64,000 bases of DNA from Desulfonatronospira thiodismutans ASO3-1 (GTDB lineage: Bacteria > Desulfobacterota > Desulfovibrionia > Desulfovibrionales > Desulfonatronovibrionaceae). The notes below the pieces were generated by a model. That model worked only from the letters and a program-made list of their open reading frames with translations. It was not told the DNA's origin and made no database searches. Below are positions 22,399 to 30,610 of the stretch, in pieces. The stretch covers positions 1,105,658 to 1,169,657 of the forward strand of contig NZ_ACJN02000001.1 of NCBI RefSeq assembly GCF_000174435.1, read 5' to 3'. The number at the start of each line of letters is the position of its first letter. Positions within the stretch are counted from its first letter, which is position 1. The position numbers and the translations under genes were made by a program.

Positions 22399-24543
22399 TT
22401 AATAATAATGGACTAATCTTCTTTGGACTGCTTCAAGAGCAGCAAGTTTTTTCGATTTATAAGATGCTTGAACATTTACGGGCTTGTTGAACTTAAAAGG
22501 CCAAACATTATTTTTTATTTTGGCCAGATATGACTGTATTTTGGCCTCATAAAACTCGCTGGGCATCGCCTCTACCCCTGACCAGGACTCAGCATCGAAT
22601 TCCAAACCGACTTGGTGGTAAAACTTTCTGGCTGCTGAGATAGTGCCAACACCTCGAGAAGGCTTTCCCGGGCTATCCTTATAGTAACACTTTATTTCAG
22701 GCAGGCCGGTTTCCAGCATTAAGGTATTGATTAGATCAGACCAGGCTGAATTTTTGGTTAGCTTCACTGGTACAAAATCCCCTTTTGAATTTGTCCCTTT
22801 TCCAATAAGAGTATCTCTTATATGAAAGGGGACAAATTCAATCAGGGTTTCTCTTACTCTCTTCCAGTCGTGGATATGCTCAGAATCCTGACGACAGAAT
22901 ACTCCTGCCAGACATGCTATTTCTCTGGTAACTATGCCTGCCTTTTCCAGAATGGGGCGCAGCCTTTGTAAAGCTACATCTAAGCTGCCTCCTCTGTTGT
23001 ACTGGACAGCTTGAAAATCCGGCTTGCCGAGGCTCTCTGGCCAGTGCTGACCCATGACAATTATGGACTTCGGCCTATAGATAGGTCGAATTCTATGAAT
23101 GGACTGGACGAGCTCGCGTATGCCCAGATCGGCAACCCAGGCATCTTCCTTTTCAACGTCATTAAAAAGGCATGAGGCCATGTCTTTCAGACCTTCTGGG
23201 TTGGCAGTGGGGGTGCCGAAGCATATTACAGCATCGCAGGTTTCAAAGCGGTTTATTCCTCTGTTTCCCCAGAAATGCGTGACTTGATATTCCCTGTCAG
23301 GATCGATTTCTTTTACAAGCTGCAGTACCCGTTCTTCAGCTGCCATATGTGTGATTATAAGGACGTGCTGCTCATCCTTGCTAAGGCATTCAATTCCTTT
23401 TTTTAGTTTTGACCTTATGTGTTGGTCCTTCATGGGTGTACATTTATTACCATCTCCTACAACAGCTGTTTTGCCGAGCGCATATTTCAGGTGATACTTT
23501 CGACCTGGCAAATCAACTGCTGCATCAACTAATTTGAATGATCTTCTGGGGAGTAAAGCTTGTAATTCCTCAATAATCCCCGTTGCATCCTGGCAAATGA
23601 TGTTTTTGGCTTTTTCAAAATCAGGGGCGCAAAGCTTATTATATACAAATGATATGCCCTGCTCTTTTCTGTGATCTGCTCGTATATATGCAATTCCATC
23701 CATATAGCCTGATGCTATTTTCATCCACTCTAATTCTAAAGGAGTGATATTTTCTTCTATAAGTCTTCTTTGATGCTGTATTGGTTTTTCATTTTCAAAT
23801 TTTTCGAAGACAGATAAATGATCATCTAATAAGTCCCATTCTTCTTTAGGTATATTTGCAATCGATGACAGTCCTTCAGTATGACTCCAGTTTGATCTAG
23901 GATCTGCGTATATCCTTCCTTCTCCTTGTTTACACTTTACTGCTTGATGTAGAAGTTCTTGCGAAGATTTTATCATTTTATTGATTGTTTCTGCAGATTT
24001 AAGAGGTATCTTTGGAAGAAGGTTTTGTATAGATTCTAGAGAAACGACGTGCTCTTCATAGTACGCTTTCACTGGATTTTCATCTATTATGACTATATGA
24101 GAAACCAGTTCAAGATACTTTGCAACCTCATGTGTTGCTATAATTATTCTTTGTAAAGGCATGTCTTCAAATTGTTTTTTATATGGACACACCTTGTCAT
24201 GCGGGCATTCAGGGCATACATTCAGACCAGGAGCATAACCTTTTCTTGCTATTTCCCTGACTTCTTCCATTCTGTAACATGTGGCGTCTGGACGATGGTT
24301 CCATCCAGGTTTGAGAGGCTCTTTTCCTTCTGTTCGACCACGTATTTTTCGAATATGCTTTGGGTTTATACCTAAGTTTATAGCTGTTTGCCTGGCCTTC
24401 TCATATGCCTCATTAACGACATCACCAGTGGGTACTAGAAAGAGAATCTTCTTTTTGTCAGCATAAGGGACCAAGATTGAGAGTGCTCCATGGGTCTTCC
24501 CAACACCTGGAGAAATCTTTATGAGGGTATCACTTGTTTGCAT
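22399..24543 (-). CDS. Superfamily-2-type helicase of the island replication module, 714 aa
   Basis: Start chosen at MQTSDTLIKISPGVGKTHGA, with GGGAGG upstream. The in-frame ATG at 24567 is possible. Walker A is SPGVGKTHG and Walker B HIVIIDENP. A Cys cluster LNVCPECPHDKVCPYKKQF lies between them, reminiscent of the Fe-S insert of XPD-like helicases (one earlier Cys at DATCYRM). The C-terminal half has WGNRGINRFETCDAVICFGT and QSIHRIRP, a motif VI-like arginine finger. The overlap with the upstream primase-like gene (14 bp) implies coupled translation. It probably unwinds the island's origin. Fe-S binding is inference. Confidence 0.65.
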   Translation of the reverse strand: MQTSDTLIKISPGVGKTHGALSILVPYADKKKILFLVPTGDVVNEAYEKARQTAINLGINPKHIRKIRGRTEGKEPLKPGWNHRPDATCYRMEEVREIARKGYAPGLNVCPECPHDKVCPYKKQFEDMPLQRIIIATHEVAKYLELVSHIVIIDENPVKAYYEEHVVSLESIQNLLPKIPLKSAETINKMIKSSQELLHQAVKCKQGEGRIYADPRSNWSHTEGLSSIANIPKEEWDLLDDHLSVFEKFENEKPIQHQRRLIEENITPLELEWMKIASGYMDGIAYIRADHRKEQGISFVYNKLCAPDFEKAKNIICQDATGIIEELQALLPRRSFKLVDAAVDLPGRKYHLKYALGKTAVVGDGNKCTPMKDQHIRSKLKKGIECLSKDEQHVLIITHMAAEERVLQLVKEIDPDREYQVTHFWGNRGINRFETCDAVICFGTPTANPEGLKDMASCLFNDVEKEDAWVADLGIRELVQSIHRIRPIYRPKSIIVMGQHWPESLGKPDFQAVQYNRGGSLDVALQRLRPILEKAGIVTREIACLAGVFCRQDSEHIHDWKRVRETLIEFVPFHIRDTLIGKGTNSKGDFVPVKLTKNSAWSDLINTLMLETGLPEIKCYYKDSPGKPSRGVGTISAARKFYHQVGLEFDAESWSGVEAMPSEFYEAKIQSYLAKIKNNVWPFKFNKPVNVQASYKSKKLAALEAVQRRLVHYY

Positions 24544-25666
24544 TGCAACCTGCCTCCCTGAACACATCAGCTATTCTCTTGCGGGCCTCATCGATTGTGA
24601 CAACTCCTCGTGCCTCTGTGGTATGCGATTCGGCTTCTATCTCTTCAAAATGATACCCTTCAATCCATTCTTGTGGATAAAGACCTGTGAAGTATAATCC
24701 GCTTTTCTGGTTATACCTGTCCTGACCAGCTGGGCAATTGTTTGCTCGCCAGCATTTTAAAATTCCACTTTCAGTCAGCCATGGATTGCCCTCGGTCTGC
24801 CCGCATGCAGGACATGAGCTCAGTTGAAATATGGTAGTCTCATAAACCGTCCTTTCTCTAAGGACCTTGATCCCTAGATTATTCAGTGCCGCATGTATCT
24901 GCTCCCAGTCAGTTTTCACGGCACTCTTCTGAGGTCTGGGAAAGCCGATTTTGATGATATGCGTCCTCAACCTGGCCATCAGGTCATACTGTTGCAGGAT
25001 TGCCTTCCAAGGGGCCGGAAGCTCGTATTCTACAGGCAGAATCTGATCGGCCCATTGCATACAAATTTCATAATCAGGCTTGCCTTTGACCAATTCAAGA
25101 TATTGCTGTTCTGTCAGGTCTAAAAGTTCTCTGGGGTGGCTTAATAGATGAATATGGCAATTGGAAATGTTCTTATCTTCCTGCTTCTGGTTCCCGCGGT
25201 AACCCAAAAACCTGAACCACATATTTGCCCATGTCAGAGGAGAATGGTCTATGCCTGGAAAGCTGGACGAATCCTTAATGAGTGTAATGAAGCCCCGTCC
25301 CCATTCAGGAGCAACAATGAATCCCCAGATGAAGCGAAGCCCATTACCTGAGAGGAGAATATGCAAGCCATTAGCCAGCCCCATGCTGTCAAGCTTGAGG
25401 TATAAACTTTTGCCGGTATCTATGTTGGCCTGGATTGAGGTATGGTGCTTTTCCGGATGTTCAACGTCCAGCCATGGGAGATAATGTATATTCCCCTGGT
25501 TATCGTAGACCCGAGGAGTCAGCCAGACCGCTTCATAGCCATCAGTAAAGGCAACCGGGTTAATCCTTGAGCGCAACTCACTTGGAAGATTTTGCAGGGT
25601 CAGTGGAATCCAACTGCCCTTCTTATCCCAGAGAGTGCGCTTGAACTGAATAGTATGTTCAAGCAT
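24530..25666 (-). CDS. Probable archaeo-eukaryotic-type (AEP) primase, 378 aa
   Basis: AEP-like motifs: PWLDVEHP (Asp67 and Glu69 as metal ligands), then LLSGNGLRFIWGF (residues 105-117, compare SGxGxHxW, with the His position changed) and SFPGIDHSP as a possible third acidic motif. Near residues 280-305 a zinc module CPACG ... LKCWRANNCPAG resembles PriCT or zinc-finger parts of plasmid and phage primases. It is followed by the coupled helicase gene, the arrangement expected of primase-helicase replication modules. The assignment rests on motif pattern only. Confidence 0.55.
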   Translation of the reverse strand: MLEHTIQFKRTLWDKKGSWIPLTLQNLPSELRSRINPVAFTDGYEAVWLTPRVYDNQGNIHYLPWLDVEHPEKHHTSIQANIDTGKSLYLKLDSMGLANGLHILLSGNGLRFIWGFIVAPEWGRGFITLIKDSSSFPGIDHSPLTWANMWFRFLGYRGNQKQEDKNISNCHIHLLSHPRELLDLTEQQYLELVKGKPDYEICMQWADQILPVEYELPAPWKAILQQYDLMARLRTHIIKIGFPRPQKSAVKTDWEQIHAALNNLGIKVLRERTVYETTIFQLSSCPACGQTEGNPWLTESGILKCWRANNCPAGQDRYNQKSGLYFTGLYPQEWIEGYHFEEIEAESHTTEARGVVTIDEARKRIADVFREAGCNANK

Positions 25667-25678
25667 TTAAAGAACCAC

Positions 25679-25903
25679 CTACTTAAGTTCTGGATATCTT
25701 GCTGACAGCAAGGTGCTTTGCAATGATTTGATATCCTGATGCTCAGCGGATATCTTTGCAACATCCTGTATTTCCTGGATATGTGCTTGACAATGTAGCC
25801 TGGCAGGTATATAAGAAAGGAAATACGTGAGGCCTGCCTGCTGAACGTTTTTCTTGATGCCCCGGGGGATCAGGCCCGGGGCATCCTTTATGATACTACT
25901 CAT
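25679..25903 (-). CDS. Hypothetical protein, 74 aa
   Basis: Starts MSSIIKDAPGLIPRGIKKNV and ends LLSARYPELK. The ATG overlaps the stop of the upstream small gene, and the primase-like gene starts 13 bp downstream. It is helical and basic. No family is recognised. Confidence 0.5.
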   Translation of the reverse strand: MSSIIKDAPGLIPRGIKKNVQQAGLTYFLSYIPARLHCQAHIQEIQDVAKISAEHQDIKSLQSTLLSARYPELK

Positions 25904-26142
25904 TTCGTATCACCCCCTTTTGACTGCTGGATACTTCCAGGACCCCTTCCTTCACAGTCTAAGTTCTGGATATATTTTCTGGTGTAGGGCAGCCCGCATC
26001 GGTCAGCCAATGTATCCCAGCGTGATCTCCAGATGATCGGGGGTAACTCTGCTTTAACCTCATCCCAATCAATGTCTGGAAAGGTTTTCCTGAGCCAACA
26101 ATCAACCTGATATCTGGTGTAGTGCACTTTAGTTTTTTGCAT
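25900..26142 (-). CDS. Small DNA-binding-like protein, 80 aa
   Basis: Starts MQKTKVHYTRYQVDCWLRKT, with AAGGAGC upstream. The middle (RWDTLADRCGLPYTRKYIQN, then LDCEGRGP) looks like a short helix-turn-helix followed by a wing, as in excisionase or plasmid-copy regulators. It is the first gene of the replication transcript, so a regulatory role is plausible. Confidence 0.5.
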   Translation of the reverse strand: MQKTKVHYTRYQVDCWLRKTFPDIDWDEVKAELPPIIWRSRWDTLADRCGLPYTRKYIQNLDCEGRGPGSIQQSKGGDTK

Positions 26143-26413
26143 ACAGAATGCTCCTTAAGGTTTTACTCTGAATAATTGACCCGGACCTTAAGGTATGAAT
26201 GCACGAGGCATCTGGAATTGATTTTATGAAAATCAATTCCAATAGATTGGCAGAGGTAGGTCGCCAGCAGGATATGGCTTAACACTAGTAGCGCAGGATA
26301 TTGTTGATAGACAGGAAGTTAACGGTTAATCACAAGTTTTTTTGTAAAAGAAAGGATAGGTCAGGATGGTTGTTAATGTGGAGCTGTTAAAGTAGGGTGC
26401 ATGAAAACATATT
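26143..26413. other. Control region of the replication operon
   Basis: No coding frame. It contains a perfect 12-bp-arm palindrome (26214-26240). I looked for iterons and did not find any. An origin of replication here is possible but not shown. Confidence 0.4.
26214..26240. promoter_or_regulatory. Perfect palindrome GGAATTGATTTT / AAAATCAATTCC
   Basis: Two perfect 12-bp arms around ATG, 72 bp upstream of the replication operon's first gene. It could be a repressor operator or a hairpin ending transcripts from the integrase side. There is no T-run typical of an intrinsic terminator. Confidence 0.6.
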
Positions 26414-27154
26414 TTATATGTTTATCACCTCTATTTTTTTTATACATTTATCAGTTGTATAGTATCGCTTGTACCATTTTGATTCTAGGTGCCAAGCATC
26501 CGGTTTCCCCTCGTCAATTTCGACAATATCCGGAAAGAGATCAGCCAGCTCATCCATGAGTTGTGATATGGACTTGTCCGGTGACTTGTCCGGTGACTTA
26601 TTCTTTTGATCCCAGATCCACAGTCCAACTGCCCTGGCAAGGAAATCCAGTCTTAGATCTTTTACCTCTTTTAATGCTGCTCCTCGCCAGTAATGTTCAT
26701 GGCCAATGCACAGAATTCTTTCAGGAACTATACCGTCGCCGTTTTGTTCGTCCTCAATGAGCTGAAATATACCGTCTAATTCATTGGTAATGTTTTTCTT
26801 AATTTTTTTGATGTCAAAATTTGAGGTATCAATAGATATGGACAAGCTGAGTACATTGTCTTTATAATAGGACTCGACAAAATGATATCCTGAACGATAA
26901 AATCTTGGTACACATGTCAATAAGCTATCCAGCCTGATATCTCCATTAAGCCATGAGCGAATAATCTCTTCTGATTTTTTCACGTAAGACTTGTCTTGAT
27001 CAACTATATCTAGATATGAATTGATGTCAATTGCTTGTTCTGTTTCGTTATCATTATGCAAGTAGTCATTTCTAAGTTGATATTGCCACTTCCAGTAAAA
27101 GTAGAATCCTACCTTAAGATCCTTTGTTGCAGGCATATTTTGAGGGTCATTCAT
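26414..27154 (-). CDS. Hypothetical protein in the integrase operon, 246 aa
   Basis: Its ATG overlaps the integrase stop (TAATG), so it is translated with the integrase. It starts MNDPQNMPATKDLKVGFYFY and has WQYQLRNDYLHND, FLARAVGLWIWDQ, a small KSPDKSPDKS repeat, and a C-terminal WYKRYYTTDKCIKKIEVINI. Proteins with such a pattern accompany integrases in islands, but I cannot name the family. It is AT-richer than neighbouring genes. Confidence 0.6.
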   Translation of the reverse strand: MNDPQNMPATKDLKVGFYFYWKWQYQLRNDYLHNDNETEQAIDINSYLDIVDQDKSYVKKSEEIIRSWLNGDIRLDSLLTCVPRFYRSGYHFVESYYKDNVLSLSISIDTSNFDIKKIKKNITNELDGIFQLIEDEQNGDGIVPERILCIGHEHYWRGAALKEVKDLRLDFLARAVGLWIWDQKNKSPDKSPDKSISQLMDELADLFPDIVEIDEGKPDAWHLESKWYKRYYTTDKCIKKIEVINI

Positions 27155-28398
27155 TAAACCTCTCCTTTCTTTAAGCCCACTACTGTTTTGGCTTTGCCCG
27201 ATATTCCAGGTTCTGACTTATGGCTATTGATTTTGTTTAAGGCCTCAGTTGCCTGTTTCAGGCTGTCAGGGGCAAGATGGGCATAGCGTTCTGTTTGGCT
27301 GATCTGCTTATGCCCCAGGTATTCCTTCACTGTGTAAAGGGGTACTCCGGCCATAACCAGCCAGGACGCGCAGGTATGGCGTAAAGTGTGGAAGACAACC
27401 TTTTGGCGCGGGTCATCAATACCCTTGTTCCATCCAAGTTCTTTGATGGTTCGTTCGAAAGCTTTACTAACTTTCTTCCTTCTTCCTCCATTACGGTCTG
27501 GGAATACGAGCGCTGAGGATCTGTCGTCACTCCGCCTCTCAAGCATTTTGCGTACTCGCTTTGTTATAGGTATGTGACGCACATACTTGTTTTTGGTGTC
27601 TCTAAAAGTCACTAACCCTTGTGAAAAATCAATGTCTTGCCAGGTCAAGCTAAATATTTCCCCAGCTCTAGGTCCGCAATGCAGTGCAATCAGGGCTATG
27701 TCATGAGTGTTTTGACTGCTAAAGCAAAGAACATCCAGCAAGATTTCAGCCTCTGAATGTGTCAAAAAACGAATACGTCGATTATCATAGTGTGGCATTT
27801 TAACTAAACTGACAGGATCAACACCTTCAAAAATCCCATGGTCGCTGGCGTAGCAAAATACTTGTCGTACCACTGAAAGTGCGTATCCTATGGATCTGGG
27901 GGACAGGCTTGCATCTCGCATTTCTTTTTTTATTTTTTCCAGATGGAAGGCCGTTACCTTGGTAAAAAAAACTTCGCCGATAAATGGCTGTATCCATTTT
28001 TTGTAGAGGTGTCTTTCCGTGTCCCAAGATTTGTAAGCCTTTTCATGCTGCGAGTTAAGAAAATATTTCTCCCAGATTATGTTAAACGTTGTGCTTGCAA
28101 TCTCTTGCTCTTTCTTTAATTTTATATCTTCTGCACGACGCACATTTTCCATCTCTCTACGTTCGGCAAGAGTAAGCGCTCCCTCTCCAGTTCGTTGCGC
28201 CTTTTTTAATCTAGCAAGCTCCTCAGCTGCACTTTGAGGGGACCAACCTTCGCTTGCCCAGCCCAGAGCTTCTTCATGCCGTTTCCCATCCAGGGTATAT
28301 CTGATGGAAAAGTATTTATCGAACTGAACACCATGTTTGCGGGTTGGATGCTCTCTATATCTAACGCCTGGATATTTGGTATATTTCCATTTAGCCAT
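27154..28398 (-). CDS. int: Tyrosine-recombinase integrase, 414 aa
   Basis: Full catalytic set: Arg244 (CGPRAGEIFSL), His337 and Arg340 (FHTLRH), His363 (LGHKQIS) and nucleophile Tyr372 (TERYAHL). The N-terminal arm-binding and core-binding parts are present (VRYREHPTRKHGVQFDKYFS, a coiled stretch around 70-100, SAM-like region 105-200). The length fits full-size island/phage integrases. The gene starts 185 bp from a 50-bp tRNA-Pro 3' fragment, so it almost certainly integrates at that tRNA gene. It is the integrase of the larger island to its left. Confidence 0.95.
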   Translation of the reverse strand: MAKWKYTKYPGVRYREHPTRKHGVQFDKYFSIRYTLDGKRHEEALGWASEGWSPQSAAEELARLKKAQRTGEGALTLAERREMENVRRAEDIKLKKEQEIASTTFNIIWEKYFLNSQHEKAYKSWDTERHLYKKWIQPFIGEVFFTKVTAFHLEKIKKEMRDASLSPRSIGYALSVVRQVFCYASDHGIFEGVDPVSLVKMPHYDNRRIRFLTHSEAEILLDVLCFSSQNTHDIALIALHCGPRAGEIFSLTWQDIDFSQGLVTFRDTKNKYVRHIPITKRVRKMLERRSDDRSSALVFPDRNGGRRKKVSKAFERTIKELGWNKGIDDPRQKVVFHTLRHTCASWLVMAGVPLYTVKEYLGHKQISQTERYAHLAPDSLKQATEALNKINSHKSEPGISGKAKTVVGLKKGEV

Positions 28399-28583
28399 TG
28401 TTTAGACCCCCAAAAGCTGATTTTTCTTGAATCAAGGGTTATGTCTTGTCCCCAATTTGTCCCCAAAAAATTAGGGAAACGAGATGATTCAATGTGTCTT
28501 GAAGTGAAACTAATATGCTTCAAATGTGTTGATATGTCAAGCTTTTTGGGCTATAAAATGATGTCTTGTGAAAGGTAGGCTAA
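28399..28583. other. Integrase-att spacer with short direct repeats
   Basis: Contains repeated TGTCTTG and TTGTCCCCAA-type words (e.g. 28442-28468 and 28561-28569), the kind of spacing expected of arm-type integrase sites. No coding frame is seen. The arm-site reading is inference. Confidence 0.45.
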
Positions 28584-28633
28584 CTGAATGGGGTTCAGGG
28601 GGTCGCAGGTTCAAATCCTGCCATCCCGACCAT
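28584..28633 (+). repeat. Attachment site copy 1: 3' half of tRNA-Pro(GGG)
   Basis: It matches the anticodon arm (loop ATGGGGT, anticodon GGG), variable loop, T arm (GCAGG-TTCAAAT-CCTGC), acceptor strand CATCCCG, discriminator A and CCA of a proline tRNA. The 5' half is absent, so this is not a functional tRNA. It is identical over 50 bp to 32614-32663. Confidence 0.9.
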
Positions 28634-28641
28634 GATTTCAA

Positions 28642-28673
28642 GGGGTTAGGCTTTAGGTCTAGCCCTTTTTTTT
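28642..28673 (+). terminator. Terminator carried with att copy 1
   Basis: GGGGTTAGGC and GTCTAGCCC form a short stem (with G-U pairs) followed by TTTTTTTT. It is the natural tRNA terminator position, although its sequence differs from the one after copy 2. Confidence 0.6.
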
Positions 28674-28690
28674 GGTCCAAATGGCCTTGA

Positions 28691-28707
28691 TATACCAATA
28701 ATATACC
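28691..28707 (+). repeat. 17-bp end repeat of the 4-kb element (left copy)
   Basis: TATACCAATAATATACC, with a further ATATACCA following it. The identical 17-mer stands near the right end at 32458-32474. They are possible arm-type integrase-binding sites. Confidence 0.6.
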
Positions 28708-28729
28708 ACGATATACCAAACCCTGCACA

Positions 28730-28873
28730 TCAGCTGCTTACCTGAGAGTCATAGTATTTTTGCAGCTGTGCCTGAATAAGGAATTTGTGTTGGGCTGTAA
28801 GGTGGGAGTACCTGTCGGTCATGGCGATGTCGGCATGACCGCTCATTTCCTTGGCATCCACCGTCTCCATGGC
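28730..28873 (-). pseudogene. C-terminal remnant of a tyrosine integrase
   Basis: The minus strand reads AMETVDAKEMSGHADIAMTD, RYSHLTAQHKFLIQAQLQKY, YDSQVSS and stop. GHADIAMTDRYSH is the H/W...Y box of tyrosine recombinases, including the catalytic Tyr. The upstream Arg and HxLR boxes are gone, and sequence to the right of 28873 is unrelated. It differs from the intact neighbour (LGHKQISQTERYAH), so it is the relic of a second integrase, probably that of the 4-kb element. Confidence 0.82.
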
Positions 28874-28911
28874 TGGGACCTATTTGATTGTCGTTCATGT
28901 TGGGATGGATC

Positions 28912-29519
28912 ATGAAGGAGCACAGGGAATACGCGCAGCGGCTGATAAATTCCCTGGACAGTCTGACCCGGGAAAATGAACCGGACCGCATTGTTTCCCA
29001 GCCGCCTGATGTTCAAAAAAAGCGCTGGACTTGTACCATGAGTTTGAGAAGTCCGTTGAAAGGGATCAAAAGCGACGTATGGTGCTGCAAAACACACGAG
29101 AGATTCTTTCAGAGTTAGGGTACAGGGTTCTGGACCTGGAAGAAAAGAGTAATGAAGAAAGCGACGGGACCGGGGCCAAACCTCTGTCGCTTTATTTTCG
29201 CACACCGGAAAAAGGTGTGGTAAGGCTGGCTTGCGGCCTGGTCAACTCCCTTTTTTCTGAATTTATCCAGCTAAAGAAAAAAGGAAGGGATTATCCCGCG
29301 AGCGAGGCCGAGGGACACAGGTGTGAACAGTGGTGCCGGGACTATGATTTTTTGCTGCATGAACTGTCCAGCCAAAATATCCGGATAGAGGAAAACTGGA
29401 GAGAGTCTCCTGCTCTTGAGCAATGCAGGGTTATGGAAGTTTCCGAGGAATACCTGAAAGTTGGAAAAAGGGTTGCCCCCATTGTGAGGACCAAAAGAGA
29501 GAATATTCAAAATTCATAG
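28912..29519 (+). CDS. Unknown protein split by an A AAA AAG frameshift site
   Basis: Frame 1 starts MKEHREYAQRLINSLDSLTR and runs into PPDVQKK. The -1 frame then continues ALDLYHEFEKSVERDQ and goes on to the stop at 29517-29519. The crossing point is a run of seven A (29015-29021) followed by G, exactly the slippery heptamer A AAA AAG in the correct phase for -1 slippage. The joined product is about 200 aa and mostly helical, with a CEQWCRDYDFLLHEL segment. It may be programmed frameshifting or a simple one-base deletion in a decaying gene. No family is recognised. Confidence 0.5.
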
Positions 29520-29527
29520 GGGAGCTG

Positions 29528-30610
29528 TTACCTATAGATTTGTCCCAATGGCAAGGCTGGTGGTGAAAGTTCTGTTGACCAGTTGAAGCCATTACTGGCA
29601 TCTCCTCTTAAACGGATATGCCCTGTTTTAGGCTGTGCTGCACGAAATTTTATTCCCAGTTCTCTAAATTCCTTTCTGACCGCTGGCTCATACTTTTGAG
29701 TGCCTCCTGCAACCGGGGGAGCTGTGGCATAGGCCTGGTTTGCAAGGCGACAAATCCGTTTGCAATCTTCCAGGGTTGGAAGCTTTGTGAGGCCACGGAC
29801 AAAAGGAGATAGCACTGCATTAACGCTTGAATTACATATCTCAGACCAAATCCTATCATGATGGGCATTGCTTGACCCATGATGGGGAACCTTGAAGACA
29901 CTTGCCCGTGTACGGATGCAGGTCTGTTCTTCAAATATCAGTGACCACCCATGACCATTTTTTTCTTCAACGTCAGAACCCAGCAAGATCCCATCGTCAG
30001 GTAAGTCTATCCATACTGCTGCTGACAAATGATTAGGCTCAAGAACACGGGCACGTTTCTGTACAGATTTAACTTTCGGCATTTCAACAGCCAAGTTTTG
30101 CAAAAAATCATCGTATCGGTCAGAACTCGGAGAAAGTGAATAAGCCGAACAAACTTGATTCTGATGAATCAGCACATTTGGCGTAATTCTATTACGTCGT
30201 CTTTTTTTCTCCTGCAACAATTTGAATACCCTGCTGATCTCAGTGGTTCCTCCAGTTGCTTGCTTGCTGAGAGTTTCTGCATGCAATTCGACATAACGAA
30301 AGAATTCCTGGTTTGTCATGGCTGCAGGGCACCAAAACCGAGCGCCCGAACACGCCTCAACTAATTGAGATAAACCACGTGTATGATCATCATGCCAATG
30401 GGATGCAATAATATGCTTGACTTTTCTTTCGACCTCAACACCAAGTTTATGCAGATAACGCAGGGGAACTACCTCCCCCGAACGGGAGTCAATACAAGAA
30501 TCGATAATGATCCAATCTCCTGCTCCAGCATGAACAACAACACATTCTCCATACCCAGGCCCAAACAAAGAAACTTCTATCTCATCAGGATTAGGCGGGT
30601 GGAAAATCAT
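29528..30610 (-). CDS. ComEC-like metallo-beta-lactamase-fold hydrolase, last gene of a three-gene cargo operon
   Basis: 360 aa from the second codon ATG, which overlaps the upstream stop (TGATG). HIIASHWHDDHTRGL is the HxHxDH metal motif. The later LLGSDVEE provides the bridging Asp and VFKVPHHGSSN the His of the ComEC/Rec2-type family. Insertions of about 60 residues lie between the motifs. There is no signal peptide or membrane helix, so it is cytosolic. Such proteins are nucleases or phosphoesterases, and the substrate here is unknown. The operon position between two tRNA-Pro att copies suggests cargo of the small element, possibly defence-related. Confidence 0.8.
   Translation of the reverse strand: MIFHPPNPDEIEVSLFGPGYGECVVVHAGAGDWIIIDSCIDSRSGEVVPLRYLHKLGVEVERKVKHIIASHWHDDHTRGLSQLVEACSGARFWCPAAMTNQEFFRYVELHAETLSKQATGGTTEISRVFKLLQEKKRRRNRITPNVLIHQNQVCSAYSLSPSSDRYDDFLQNLAVEMPKVKSVQKRARVLEPNHLSAAVWIDLPDDGILLGSDVEEKNGHGWSLIFEEQTCIRTRASVFKVPHHGSSNAHHDRIWSEICNSSVNAVLSPFVRGLTKLPTLEDCKRICRLANQAYATAPPVAGGTQKYEPAVRKEFRELGIKFRAAQPKTGHIRLRGDASNGFNWSTELSPPALPLGQIYR

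Noticed and set aside
28584-28633. A functional tRNA-Pro gene
   Set aside because: Only the 3' half (anticodon arm to CCA) is present. The upstream bases cannot form the acceptor and D arms. The same holds for 32614-32663.
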